Below are positions 16,893-25,627 of a stretch of DNA of 64,000 nucleotides, piece by piece. The notes beneath the pieces were generated by a model. The model had not been told where the DNA came from, searched no databases, and was given only the letters and a program-made list of their open reading frames with translations. Position numbers and translations under genes: made by a program. The DNA comes from Vibrio nitrifigilis. Its GTDB lineage: Bacteria; Pseudomonadota; Gammaproteobacteria; Enterobacterales; Vibrionaceae. The stretch's first letter is position 1, and the number at the start of each line of letters is the position of its first letter. The stretch is from assembly GCF_015686695.1 (NCBI RefSeq), contig NZ_JADPMR010000004.1, positions 62,001 through 126,000 of the forward strand, written 5' to 3'.

Positions 16893-18869
16893 ATGACGGC
16901 TTTAACCGAATACCTACATGATATTGAAATTCATCAATACCCTGCACCAGCAACGCAGCAAGTTAGCAGCTTACCATTTCATTTAATGGAACCCTTGATG
17001 TTCGAGAGCTTTTGCCTTGATCTATTGGATTCTCACTTAAATTACCGACTTGGGCAGGATATTTTTTCTGTGCAGCCTATTGGCCGTACCGGACAGAAAC
17101 AAAATGGTGCCGATGTATTTGTTAAAGAATATCGTGATGGTGAAGACCGTTATTCGCTTTATGAGGTGAAGCGGGTGCAAAATTTCGGAGTGGATTATTA
17201 CAAGAAAACACTAAACCGATTTCTCGATAACTACGATAGTTGGGGATTCCCGATTTCGAAATTTACTATTCTGGTTGCTGATCATTTGGATGCTAAAGTG
17301 TTGGCATTTCATGAGGCACAGAAAAGAGAATTGTCCGCTCGAGGTATTAAGTTAGATCTTATTCAGGCAACTGACATTAATAAATTAGTTAAATCCTATC
17401 CAGAGCTAGTTTATAAGTATTTTCACCCGGCGTGGACTGAAGCATTTTGGGGGGAAGATGGATTATGGCATCTGAAAAAGTATGGGGTTTACCAGTTTGA
17501 AGAATCTCCGTACTGGGTTAATTATAAAGGTTCGAAAACGGATATTTATGGAGATTCATTATCTCACATAAATGACCATGTGGTGATAAAAGCGTTTGTT
17601 CCATCGTTTGAGAATGACAGCTTGAGCTGCTATATCGAATTTCGTAATGGAAAATTCTCTTATGTGATGATTACTCTCAATCCAAAGCAGTTATTGGAAC
17701 GTTATTTTGTTGGTGCCAAATTGCCAATGGATGCATTTAATCATCCTTTTATCCTCAAAGATAAAGATCGCTATTTTGTCGATATCGGTAACTGTCGTAT
17801 CTCTCTTTCCAAAGAAGAAGTGGAATGTTTACTAGAGGCTCTGAATGTTTTTTCAGATGAGTACCAGCGCCGTGTGGCGTTAATTGAACATACATGGAAA
17901 TCACATTATTTCCCTTCGGGTGAAAAAGGCACAGATAGTATTCCGTTGCTTCAGATAAAACGTGGATTATGGAATGCAATTAAGTCTTTTGCATGTGCGA
18001 ACGATGCATTTAAGGCACAAGGCGAGTGGAGTATTTTTGATTCAGGTTCTGAATGGTTGAAAATATATACCTCCAAACCATCAGTAGATATGGAAGCTGG
18101 CTATCATGTTATGGTTAAACCTACTCGGCGAGACAGTATTTATGTAAATTATTCCTATGTTGACGACGATGTTGTTTTAGCATGGCAGACACCTAATGAT
18201 CATTTTCATCCTAGTGACAAAATAGGGCCAAGATATTATTGGGATGCAAAAACAACACATGATTGGTTGGTTAATGAACTGATTCCCAAGGTCGTTGATT
18301 GGCTTCAACGTCAGAAACGTAAAGATAAGTCTCTATTATCCAAGGTTATTTCTTTAATAAAAAGTAACCCGGAAAGTTTAGATACTGATTATGATCCTGA
18401 TAACTATTTGATTTCCTTTTATAAAGAAAACTTGTTGGAGGATGTTGCACATAGTGATTCTCTCAGTGATTTGAAAAAGGTAGTGCGTGAGCTTCAAAGT
18501 TTCTTTGGTATGCCTCGCCTTTTTATCGAACCAACTTTGCATGCATCTTTGTATGAAATGTTGCATCAAGTAATGTCTTATACTGAAATAAATGATTTTT
18601 CATCTTTGCATTCAAATATTAACTATATAAATGCAGATGACTATGAATCATTGAAAGCTGCTGTTCTAGAGTATTCTAAAGAGATTGTTGAAGGGACTTC
18701 GAATGGTTTTATGCTTGATTGTGTTATGCGCTGTTTTCTAATTTGTCTTGAGAAAGAGAATCATCTTAATTCAGTAGAAATTGAGCAACTCATTAAAGGT
18801 TTTAGTCCTTTCATTACACTGATTGAACACTCAAATCGTATGGAAAGAACAGCCAAGAGGTATAGTTGA
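16893..18869 (+). CDS. Protein with N-terminal restriction-endonuclease-like domain
   Basis: The protein has 658 residues and a GAAGGA site precedes the ATG. Residues 30-180 look like a Mrr-type PD-(D/E)xK nuclease: MFESFCLDLL, then PIGRTGQKQNGADVF with D74, and YEVKRV giving E91 and K93. The remaining 480 residues are not recognised. They contain a mixed alpha/beta middle part and a helical end without membrane segments. The gene follows the ATPase/PLD/helicase group by 161 bp and has its own palindromic leader, so it may be a fourth component or a separate effector. A role in DNA cleavage is inferred from the motif and context only. Confidence 0.65.
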   Translation: MTALTEYLHDIEIHQYPAPATQQVSSLPFHLMEPLMFESFCLDLLDSHLNYRLGQDIFSVQPIGRTGQKQNGADVFVKEYRDGEDRYSLYEVKRVQNFGVDYYKKTLNRFLDNYDSWGFPISKFTILVADHLDAKVLAFHEAQKRELSARGIKLDLIQATDINKLVKSYPELVYKYFHPAWTEAFWGEDGLWHLKKYGVYQFEESPYWVNYKGSKTDIYGDSLSHINDHVVIKAFVPSFENDSLSCYIEFRNGKFSYVMITLNPKQLLERYFVGAKLPMDAFNHPFILKDKDRYFVDIGNCRISLSKEEVECLLEALNVFSDEYQRRVALIEHTWKSHYFPSGEKGTDSIPLLQIKRGLWNAIKSFACANDAFKAQGEWSIFDSGSEWLKIYTSKPSVDMEAGYHVMVKPTRRDSIYVNYSYVDDDVVLAWQTPNDHFHPSDKIGPRYYWDAKTTHDWLVNELIPKVVDWLQRQKRKDKSLLSKVISLIKSNPESLDTDYDPDNYLISFYKENLLEDVAHSDSLSDLKKVVRELQSFFGMPRLFIEPTLHASLYEMLHQVMSYTEINDFSSLHSNINYINADDYESLKAAVLEYSKEIVEGTSNGFMLDCVMRCFLICLEKENHLNSVEIEQLIKGFSPFITLIEHSNRMERTAKRYS

Positions 18870-19178
18870 TTTTTGGACTTGGATATAGAAGATTCTTCAA
18901 AATAGTATTAGTTTTAAATTTTACATCATTATCAATAATGAAATGATTCAAGATTATGAAATTATTAGCTAAAAATTCTCACATTAATAATATGTAGTTT
19001 TTGCGTTTAAATCTAGCGTATTGATTGTTGTGTATTTTATTATTTAAACATAGGTATATAATCATTTCCTAATTAATATAATCACGATTTTTAGTGATAT
19101 TTTTTACTATTATGTAAATTTTATTATATAACAAGGCTCCTTTAGTTGGTAATACCTAAAAATCCCATTGTTAAGTGT
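18870..19178. other. AT-rich intergenic stretch before the Zorya-like operon
   Basis: No gene is seen. The stretch contains an ATCAC-N8-GTGAT inverted repeat at 19081-19098, about 80 bp upstream of the sigma54 promoter, a plausible place for an activator site. It also has an imperfect TTTAG/CTAAA dyad at 19141-19160. Confidence 0.5.
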
Positions 19179-19194
19179 TGGCATATATGATGCA
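19179..19194 (+). promoter_or_regulatory. Sigma54 (-24/-12) promoter of the Zorya-like operon
   Basis: TGGCATATATGATGCA matches the consensus at nine informative positions, with GG (19180-19181) and GC (19192-19193) at exact spacing. Transcription would begin near 19204, about 112 bp before the AAA+ gene and just ahead of the 27-codon leader ORF. Confidence 0.7.
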
Positions 19195-19212
19195 ATACTT
19201 AGGACGAAAATA

Positions 19213-19296
19213 ATGAAACTTCTATTTTTGAATAAATTTCAGGCGTTATTTATTACGCGTCAAATTTTTATCAATAGAGTATCCGAGCCAATATAA
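19213..19296 (+). CDS. Possible 27-residue leader peptide
   Basis: ATG at 19213 follows AGGACGAAAATA and opens a short frame (MKLLFLNKFQALFITRQIF, then INRVSEPI) that stops at 19296, 20 bp before the AAA+ gene. It begins about 9 nt after the predicted sigma54 transcription start. There is no known family. It may be a leader or coupling ORF, or chance. Confidence 0.3.
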   Translation: MKLLFLNKFQALFITRQIFINRVSEPI

Positions 19297-19316
19297 AACA
19301 AACGGTAGTCTTTCAT

Positions 19317-20240
19317 ATGTTAAATGGCCTTAATCAAACATTGTCTATCACTGCACAAGAAGCAAAGTACAATCTTGAGCAACATTTAATTTTATCGCAC
19401 CAAACTCAATTATCACTGCAAGAGTGTATTGCGAAGTTGAAATATCATCGCAAGATTTATGAAGAATGGAACTTCAAATCTGTCGACCCCAATGGTGCAT
19501 CATTAATCATTAACTTTTATGGTGATCCTGGAACAGGGAAAACATTAGCGGCAGAAGCGCTAGCGGGGACGTTACAGCGCCCAGTTATCAAAGTTGGCAT
19601 TGCTGATATTGAAAGTAAATATATGGGCGAGAGTGCCAAAAACATTCAAGCAGTATTTGACTTGGCAAATCAAGAACAAGCGGTCCTGTTTTTTGATGAG
19701 GCCGATACCATGCTGGGTAAACGCCTTTCCAATGTGACTCAGGGCACTGATAACGAGGTGAATTCGGTCCGTACTACTTTACTAATAGAACTTGAAAAGT
19801 TTGATGGAATCGTTATTTTCGCGACCAATTTTATCAAGAACTATGATTCAGCGTTTATTAGCCGAATTAGTTATCAAATTAAATTTGAGTTGCCGGATTT
19901 CGACGCACGACTGAAATTATGGAATAAATTTTTGGTTCCTGAAATTCCCCTTGCTGGTGCGCGAGATGACATTCTTAATGAGCTTAGTTTGCAGAGTGAG
20001 ACTTTTTCAGGACGCGATATACGAAAATGCTTGAGGCTCGCTTTGCCAAAAGTATTCCAAGAGCAGAAAGCCGAACACCAACTCACTCTAGAAATACTCA
20101 TGAGCGCATTAGAAGAGATTAAATTGGCGAAGAGTGTACAACGTACTGAAAGGCCAAGCTTTAAAAACAAAGATACAGGTGTCGAACAAGCTGTCGCGAT
20201 GCTTGGGATTAAACAAAATAAAAATGAGGAAATAGCATAA
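19317..20240 (+). CDS. AAA+ ATPase of a Zorya-like operon
   Basis: The protein has 307 residues and a classic single AAA+ module: Walker A GDPGTGKT (69-76), pore-loop-like KYMGES (101-106), Walker B LFFDEAD (124-130), sensor 1 ATN (169-171), an SRI arginine finger near 183 and FSGRDIRKC sensor 2 region. It resembles the FtsH/katanin-type clade that remodels or threads proteins. It has no nuclease or helicase part, so it is unlike ZorD (SNF2-type helicase). The ribosome site before the ATG is weak. Its stop overlaps the next start (TAATG). In this operon it probably acts on, or is triggered by, the membrane motor complex. Confidence 0.85.
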   Translation: MLNGLNQTLSITAQEAKYNLEQHLILSHQTQLSLQECIAKLKYHRKIYEEWNFKSVDPNGASLIINFYGDPGTGKTLAAEALAGTLQRPVIKVGIADIESKYMGESAKNIQAVFDLANQEQAVLFFDEADTMLGKRLSNVTQGTDNEVNSVRTTLLIELEKFDGIVIFATNFIKNYDSAFISRISYQIKFELPDFDARLKLWNKFLVPEIPLAGARDDILNELSLQSETFSGRDIRKCLRLALPKVFQEQKAEHQLTLEILMSALEEIKLAKSVQRTERPSFKNKDTGVEQAVAMLGIKQNKNEEIA

Positions 20241-21508
20241 TGGGTTGGTTGAATTCTATAGCATCTGCTGTATCGAATGTCGTTAGTAGTGTTACGTCTG
20301 TAGCTTCTAGTGTTTGGGAAAAAACCAAGTCAGTTGCGCGTAGCGCAGTCAGTTGGATGGCTGAAAAAGCAGAAGGTGTGATCGACAAGGTAAAAAAGGT
20401 AATTAAAACCGTTAAAAAGCACATACCAGCTATTCGCCTAGGGTTGCAAGCTGCGGATAAAGTTGTTCCTTGGCCATGGTTAAAAACTGGTCTTAATATC
20501 CTAGATAAGGGACTGGCATTTATTGAAAACTTTGAAAATACGCCTCTAGCAAAAAAAATCAGTAATGCCATTAGTAAAGTAATTAATATGGCGAAGGATA
20601 TAAAGTCAAAATTCTTTACCGATGAAGAATTAGCTGAAGCAAAAGAGCGAGAAGCACTTTTTCAAGAGGCCGAAACAGCGGTGACTGGTAACTCGGAAGC
20701 AGAAAAGACCCTTGCTCTGGGTAAGATGATTAATGCGTATGGCATTATTAATCGCGAAGTATTTGATCTGCTATCTGAAAAAAGTGATCTGTTGGGTTTT
20801 GAACACTACTTGCGTTTGCGAGCGACCCAAAAACTGCTTTTGGAAGTAGAAGCGACATTGGTGCGCAGTCAAAGTATTGAAAGCATTTCTGAAGATGATT
20901 TTTTCCTAATCGATATTGCTAATGAATTATTAAAAGAAGAACCAGAGTTAGACAGCGGCACTTCAGCTCGGCTCGACCAGTTAATTTATGAGCGAAAAGG
21001 CAAAAATCTATTTCCGTTCGTTTTCGAAGAACTCATTTTAGCTTGGTATAAGTCTCTAGAAGAGCTTGAGTCAGAATGGAAACAAGAAGCTCATGAAGTG
21101 AGCAAGCTAAAAATTGAACACAAGAGATTGAAAAATGAACAAATTATTAGCGGGCTGTCAGAAGAAAACACTAAACGTTTAAATGAATTGGAAGCGTTGC
21201 TACCCATGGAAATGGGACGTGTTGATCTATTAGCAAAACGTAAACGTGAAACCACTAGTTATGTATATGCAGCTGAAGGGCTAATGCAAACAATCGAAAA
21301 AAGTGAAACTGAACTTGAAAATGAAGGACTATCGTTTTTGGTTGAAGACAGTGCTGAAATCGGACAGTTGATTATCAATTGCATGCAACATGGTACTAAA
21401 TGGGAGGCGCTTACTGAAGATGAACAGGACATGATTTTGGATTATGCGAATATTTTTGAAGATGCTTGTAAAGAGCGCTCTCAAGCATTGTTAGAGGTGG
21501 TTGCCTAA
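20240..21508 (+). CDS. Unknown helical protein with amphipathic N-terminus
   Basis: The protein has 422 residues. The first 45 are a Ser/Val/Ala-rich amphipathic stretch (WLNSIASAVSNVVSSVTSVA, then SSVWEKTKS). A lysine-rich patch follows (DKVKKVIKTVKKH, about 50-62), then an AADKVVPWPWLKTGLNILDKG segment. The rest is acidic, strongly helical and likely coiled coil (about 310-385). There is no true transmembrane span and I recognise no family. The N-terminus could insert into or coat a membrane. The gene overlaps both neighbours by one base (TAATG), so its dosage is tied to the ATPase and the channel protein. It is a good candidate for the operon's effector or adaptor. Confidence 0.7.
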   Translation: MGWLNSIASAVSNVVSSVTSVASSVWEKTKSVARSAVSWMAEKAEGVIDKVKKVIKTVKKHIPAIRLGLQAADKVVPWPWLKTGLNILDKGLAFIENFENTPLAKKISNAISKVINMAKDIKSKFFTDEELAEAKEREALFQEAETAVTGNSEAEKTLALGKMINAYGIINREVFDLLSEKSDLLGFEHYLRLRATQKLLLEVEATLVRSQSIESISEDDFFLIDIANELLKEEPELDSGTSARLDQLIYERKGKNLFPFVFEELILAWYKSLEELESEWKQEAHEVSKLKIEHKRLKNEQIISGLSEENTKRLNELEALLPMEMGRVDLLAKRKRETTSYVYAAEGLMQTIEKSETELENEGLSFLVEDSAEIGQLIINCMQHGTKWEALTEDEQDMILDYANIFEDACKERSQALLEVVA

Positions 21509-23481
21509 TGAACTTTATAGCATTTTTTATCCCGGACTTTAATGAACCGCTGCAAGTCATTTTCTCTATTGGTATTTTTGTTATTCTTATTGTTACTGTT
21601 GTGGCGTTAAAAGTTCATGCGAAAGAACAGAACTGGGAAAATAATTGGAATGGTGATTTATCACCGTCCGATTCTTTGCTCAGTGCTGAACAAGGAAATG
21701 TTCAAACCATTAGTGATACGGTGGCGACCAAATCAGAAAAAGCTGCCGAAGCGATGCCTGGTTTTCTTCTTATTATTGGTCTGTTAGGGACTTTTCTTGG
21801 CTTAGGTATTGCGTTAAATCAAGCGTCAATCATCATTAATTCTGATGTCTCAGGACAGAATTACAGCGAAATGATGAGCAGCTTAACTCAAATGATGACG
21901 GGTCTTGGCACCAAATTTAAAGCCTCGATTTGGGGGATATCTGGATTTATCGTATTAAGAGTCATCATTGGTTTATTAGGGGTTGAGGAAAAGCGTTTAG
22001 AGTGGTGTGCTCATAAAATTAAAACGGATAACTCGAACAACAAAAGCCAGCTTAAAAATGAAGAAGAACAGCGTTTAAATCAAATGTTGGGCGCATCATC
22101 AAATATTGTTGAAGCGATTAAGTCGACGTTAGGGAATCAGTTTGAAAAGCAAAATGAACTGATTGATAAAAGTAATAATATATTATCTAACGTGCTTTCG
22201 CATACCTCTGAACTGCGTCAAGAAGCAAACAGTCATAATGTTTTGCTCAATAATGTACTTACGACACTTAAAAATTCACATACTATAGAATCTCGCATGA
22301 TGGATGTCATCACTGAAAATAATGAAGTGACGAAGAATATCGTTCAGAGCTTAACTAAACTTGATTCTCTCAGAGAAATTAACGGCGAAGGTGTAAAGCT
22401 ATTAAACAAAATATCGCATACCTTCATTGAGTCTAGTGGTGAGCATAAAGAACAGTTCAACGCAATTACTACTCATTTGAATCATGTTGTTGATGCGACA
22501 ATCGAGAACTCCCAGCGTATGGCTAAATTTTCAGATTCTACACAAGAGAGTTTATTGTCGCTAAGTGAGTCAGGTGAGTTAATGAAATTCGCGTCGCAAG
22601 GCATTTCGGCGGGGGCGGATAAGCTATCAACAACTGTTAATTCATTTGAATCTAATATGAATATGGTGATGGGAAAACTGACCACTGATTTGGGCGGTAC
22701 TATTTCTGATATGCGTGATTCCTTTACTGGGTCAATGACTGAGATGGCGAAGGATCTGAGTCAATCAACCAGTGATATATCAAATGCAGTAAAAGAGAAC
22801 GCACATAGTGTTGAAATAACGATGGAGACGGTGAAAAGTTCGATAAATGATTCACTGCAACGACAGCAGGAATCGAGCGCAGAATTCCGGCTTTCAAGCC
22901 AAACACTTAATGAGCAAATGGAATCTGTAACCTTCTTAGTTAATGATTTGAGAGAAAGCATTAAGAGTGGTTTAAGTGCAATATCAAGAAGTAGTAAAGA
23001 GGTTCAGTCACTTAATAATAAATATAAGACCATTACAGAGAGTGCTGAGGTTACGGTGGAACAGAATGAAGCGATACGTACTCATATGCAGGTATTGTGT
23101 GAACAAGTCATCAGTAGCAATGAATACTCTACTCATCTTGAATCACTGATTTCTGATATCGCTAAAGGTTCCGCTGGGAAATTCAACCAAATTATTTCAG
23201 CACTACAAGATAAAGAAGATTTAAAAACACTGGTTGAACAAATTGAGCACATAACCAATCAGTTAGATAATCAAAGTTCACACCAACAGCAAAAGGCAAA
23301 AAATCAATTTGATCAGATAGAAAACGCAATTATTGCTATCAACAAATTGGATACGCTATCAGAAGGGATCGACATGAACAGCAGTGAGCTTAAATCGATC
23401 AATGAATCTTTATCAGGTATGTCCGAGCATTTGTCTGAACTGTCGAAGAAGACAAGAAGTAGATCAGTGGCTGCCGCATGA
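21508..23481 (+). CDS. ZorA-like MotA/ExbB-family channel protein with long cytoplasmic tail
   Basis: The protein has 657 residues. One membrane span lies near residues 10-33, a second at about 85-108 (PGFLLIIGLLGTFLGLGIAL, the TolQ/ExbB signature helix) and a third at about 140-160. From about 185 to 645 it is a long, heptad-rich tail that resembles the MCP-like coiled coils of ZorA. ZorA-type proteins form a pentameric ring around ZorB and turn using the ion gradient; the tail relays the signal inward. The next gene is a MotB/OmpA-like partner overlapping by four bases, supporting the assignment. The companions differ from known Zorya types I and II. Confidence 0.85.
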   Translation: MNFIAFFIPDFNEPLQVIFSIGIFVILIVTVVALKVHAKEQNWENNWNGDLSPSDSLLSAEQGNVQTISDTVATKSEKAAEAMPGFLLIIGLLGTFLGLGIALNQASIIINSDVSGQNYSEMMSSLTQMMTGLGTKFKASIWGISGFIVLRVIIGLLGVEEKRLEWCAHKIKTDNSNNKSQLKNEEEQRLNQMLGASSNIVEAIKSTLGNQFEKQNELIDKSNNILSNVLSHTSELRQEANSHNVLLNNVLTTLKNSHTIESRMMDVITENNEVTKNIVQSLTKLDSLREINGEGVKLLNKISHTFIESSGEHKEQFNAITTHLNHVVDATIENSQRMAKFSDSTQESLLSLSESGELMKFASQGISAGADKLSTTVNSFESNMNMVMGKLTTDLGGTISDMRDSFTGSMTEMAKDLSQSTSDISNAVKENAHSVEITMETVKSSINDSLQRQQESSAEFRLSSQTLNEQMESVTFLVNDLRESIKSGLSAISRSSKEVQSLNNKYKTITESAEVTVEQNEAIRTHMQVLCEQVISSNEYSTHLESLISDIAKGSAGKFNQIISALQDKEDLKTLVEQIEHITNQLDNQSSHQQQKAKNQFDQIENAIIAINKLDTLSEGIDMNSSELKSINESLSGMSEHLSELSKKTRSRSVAAA

Positions 23482-24233
23482 AGAATAAAGCAAATGAGTG
23501 GGTGAGTATTTCTGATTTGATGTCGGGTGTCATGGCCGTTGTGATGTTGTTTTTTGTGGTGTCAACGGTTAAAAGCATCATGGACAAAGCAGTGATGAAC
23601 CAACAAGTTGAAGAGCTGAAACAACAAGTATTGACCGCCACTGAGCAAGAAAATCGACTCAAGAAAATCATCGCTGATAATATGGTGAAAATCGATTCTT
23701 ATAGTGACTTCGATAAAGAGGCTAAGCTGAATGCGGAGCAAGAGAAGAAGCTTGTTGAAATGCTCAACCAACTTGAAAATACGCTGAGCTCTGATGAGAA
23801 CAATAATTTGCTCTATTTTAATGTGGAGCAATCCAAGGTGATTCTTAAAGACAGTGTTTTTTCTCTCGGTAGTGCGTGTATTACTCACAGTGCACAAGAA
23901 GTTATTCCGAGCTTAAATCGTATGGTTGCCCGCTTTTTAACAGATTTTCCTTCAGGTCGAGTTTATATTGAAGGACATACTGATAATCGACCAGTGAAAA
24001 AGCCTGTCACTGATATTCGTCGATATTGCACAGTTTATGATGATAACTACACGCTTTCTGCTGCTAGGGCTCGAGAAGCACGTAAGTTACTGATAGATGG
24101 CCTTAATGGGCGAAATTTCAGCCGAATTGTTGTGGCGGGTTTTGGCTCTTCTAACCCTATCGATTTAGCTGATCCATCGAGTGCTAGAAATAGACGAGTT
24201 GAAGTACGTTTTGTTTTGAACTCGGCAAATTAA
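23478..24233 (+). CDS. ZorB-like MotB/OmpA-family protein
   Basis: The protein has 251 residues. A short cytoplasmic start leads into one membrane span with the ion-carrying aspartate (ISDLMSGVMAVVMLFFVV, D13). A coiled coil spans about 40-110. The C-terminal OmpA-type peptidoglycan-binding domain has YIEGHTDNRPV, LSAARAREARKLL and NRRVEVRF. Like ZorB, it would anchor the ring to the cell wall. It overlaps the ZorA-like gene (ATGA), is the last gene of the operon and is followed by a strong hairpin. Confidence 0.88.
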   Translation: MKNKANEWVSISDLMSGVMAVVMLFFVVSTVKSIMDKAVMNQQVEELKQQVLTATEQENRLKKIIADNMVKIDSYSDFDKEAKLNAEQEKKLVEMLNQLENTLSSDENNNLLYFNVEQSKVILKDSVFSLGSACITHSAQEVIPSLNRMVARFLTDFPSGRVYIEGHTDNRPVKKPVTDIRRYCTVYDDNYTLSAARAREARKLLIDGLNGRNFSRIVVAGFGSSNPIDLADPSSARNRRVEVRFVLNSAN

Positions 24234-24263
24234 TCTTTCAAGTAAGCAAAGAGTTTGAAGTTA

Positions 24264-24304
24264 CCAGAACAGCTGCCTTAGTAACTTAAGGGCAGTTGTT
24301 CTGG
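24264..24304 (+). terminator. Terminator of the Zorya-like operon
   Basis: A 14-bp stem with one G-T pair (CCAGAACAGCTGCC / GGCAGTTGTTCTGG) and a 13-nt loop lies 30 bp after the operon. The T tract is short, so it may also protect the 3' end. Confidence 0.75.
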
Positions 24305-24350
24305 TTTAAGGCATTCTATGTTCACATCTCTAATTCAAAGGAGGTTTGAT

Positions 24351-24485
24351 ATGTACAAACGATGCAACGACCAAGAATGTCTTTCACTGATTGAACAATA
24401 CTAATATAGTTCGTTCACGCAACAAGTACTTTGTAAAACACACAATATCAGTTTATCAACATTTCACTCTAAGCGGGAAAGCTGA
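24351..24485 (+). pseudogene. Remnant of an IS66-type TnpA-like ORF
   Basis: A very strong ribosome site (AAAGGAGGT) precedes ATG at 24351. The frame reads MYKRCNDQECLSLIEQY, then TAA at 24402, and continues in the same frame as YSSFTQQVLCKTHNISLSTF followed by HSKRES to TGA at 24485. The arrangement LIEQY, then S-x-T-Q, C, HNIS, STF, with W replaced, matches the N-terminal helix-turn-helix of IS66 accessory/transposase ORFs. The rest of the element and its ends are not seen. Downstream to 24753 I find no gene. Confidence 0.5.
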
Positions 24486-24753
24486 GGGGTAACCACTCAC
24501 TCAATCATAGTGTTTTTTTATGGCTGGAACTAACAAGAAAATAACGTAGAGTTAGTACTAGATGTTTTGTAGTCATAAACCAAAGTTTGGAAATAATTTT
24601 TGCTACTTGTGTGGTAAATAAATTTACAATTCCCTGTAAAATTCATTGCGGTTGATAGCTTTATAGCTATAGTTTTTATTAAAATTCAAATGGTTATGTT
24701 GTGGTATGAGTTTTGTATTTCATATTCTAAATATTAGATATGAGATAATATAT

Positions 24754-25392
24754 ATGCAAGATGTTACCGACACTCGTTTAGTCACGGACAATATCAAGTT
24801 AGCTAGAAAAAATAATAATATCGAATCTGAATGCGAAAAAATCAGGCAATTAGAATTGGAAAACAAAGTTCTTAAAGACAAAGTTAACCAGTTGGAACAG
24901 ATCGCGTATTACGATAGCTTAACCGGGTTAAGTAACCGGGAATTATGTATCGAAAAGTTGAATCAATTTATTGAAGACCAGAAGCTTAAAAATGTTTCTG
25001 TAGTCTTTTTGGATCTTGATAATTTGAAAGTTATTAACGATATGTTCGGGCATTCTGCTGGAGATATGGCTCTGTGTCACTTTTCTAATATTTTAGCTTA
25101 TTATTGCCCAGAAGACGCATTTGTTGCGCGTTACGGTGGAGATGAGTTTGTCGTATTGTTACCAGAGTATGATATGTTATTGGCAAAAGAATGGTGTAAG
25201 TCACTAGATAATGAATTGAATACTCGAATGACTATGAATGAGCAAGAAGACCCCTGTGTGCAATTTTCATCTGGAATTTATACCTTTTGTCATTCCAAGC
25301 ATACAGGTAGAAATACGGGAATTGTTGCAAAACGGGTTATTGCGCTTGCAGACCGAGCTATGTATGTAGCAAAACGAGCAAAAAAAAAGTAA
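24754..25392 (+). CDS. Small GGDEF diguanylate cyclase
   Basis: Makes cyclic di-GMP. I prefer ATG at 24754 (MQDVTDTRLV, preceded by GAGATAAT) over an in-frame ATG at 24706 that lacks a ribosome site; this gives 212 residues. A coiled coil (KIRQLELENKVLKDKVNQLE) leads directly into a GGDEF domain with ARYGGDEFV. There is no sensor domain, membrane span or RxxD inhibitory site (PEDA at the equivalent position). The protein is therefore cytoplasmic, probably dimerised by the coiled coil and not product-inhibited in the usual way. It stands alone between the defence island and the CobW-type gene. Confidence 0.88.
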   Translation: MQDVTDTRLVTDNIKLARKNNNIESECEKIRQLELENKVLKDKVNQLEQIAYYDSLTGLSNRELCIEKLNQFIEDQKLKNVSVVFLDLDNLKVINDMFGHSAGDMALCHFSNILAYYCPEDAFVARYGGDEFVVLLPEYDMLLAKEWCKSLDNELNTRMTMNEQEDPCVQFSSGIYTFCHSKHTGRNTGIVAKRVIALADRAMYVAKRAKKK

Positions 25393-25627
25393 AAGTTATG
25401 TGATATACATTCATTGTAACAGCGATTTATTTAGTATCTATCGTCAAATTGTCATGTTTGATAACGCTTATACTGTCGAAGGTGAGAAAACGTGGGGATT
25501 AATCCACTCTTTATATTAGCGAAATCAAGCGAAAACTTGTAAACGAAAGTTTGTTTGTGTTATTAAACTATTACATTAGTCATTAGCACCGTTTCGTGTG
25601 CAACCCCAATGGAATCAATAAATCATC

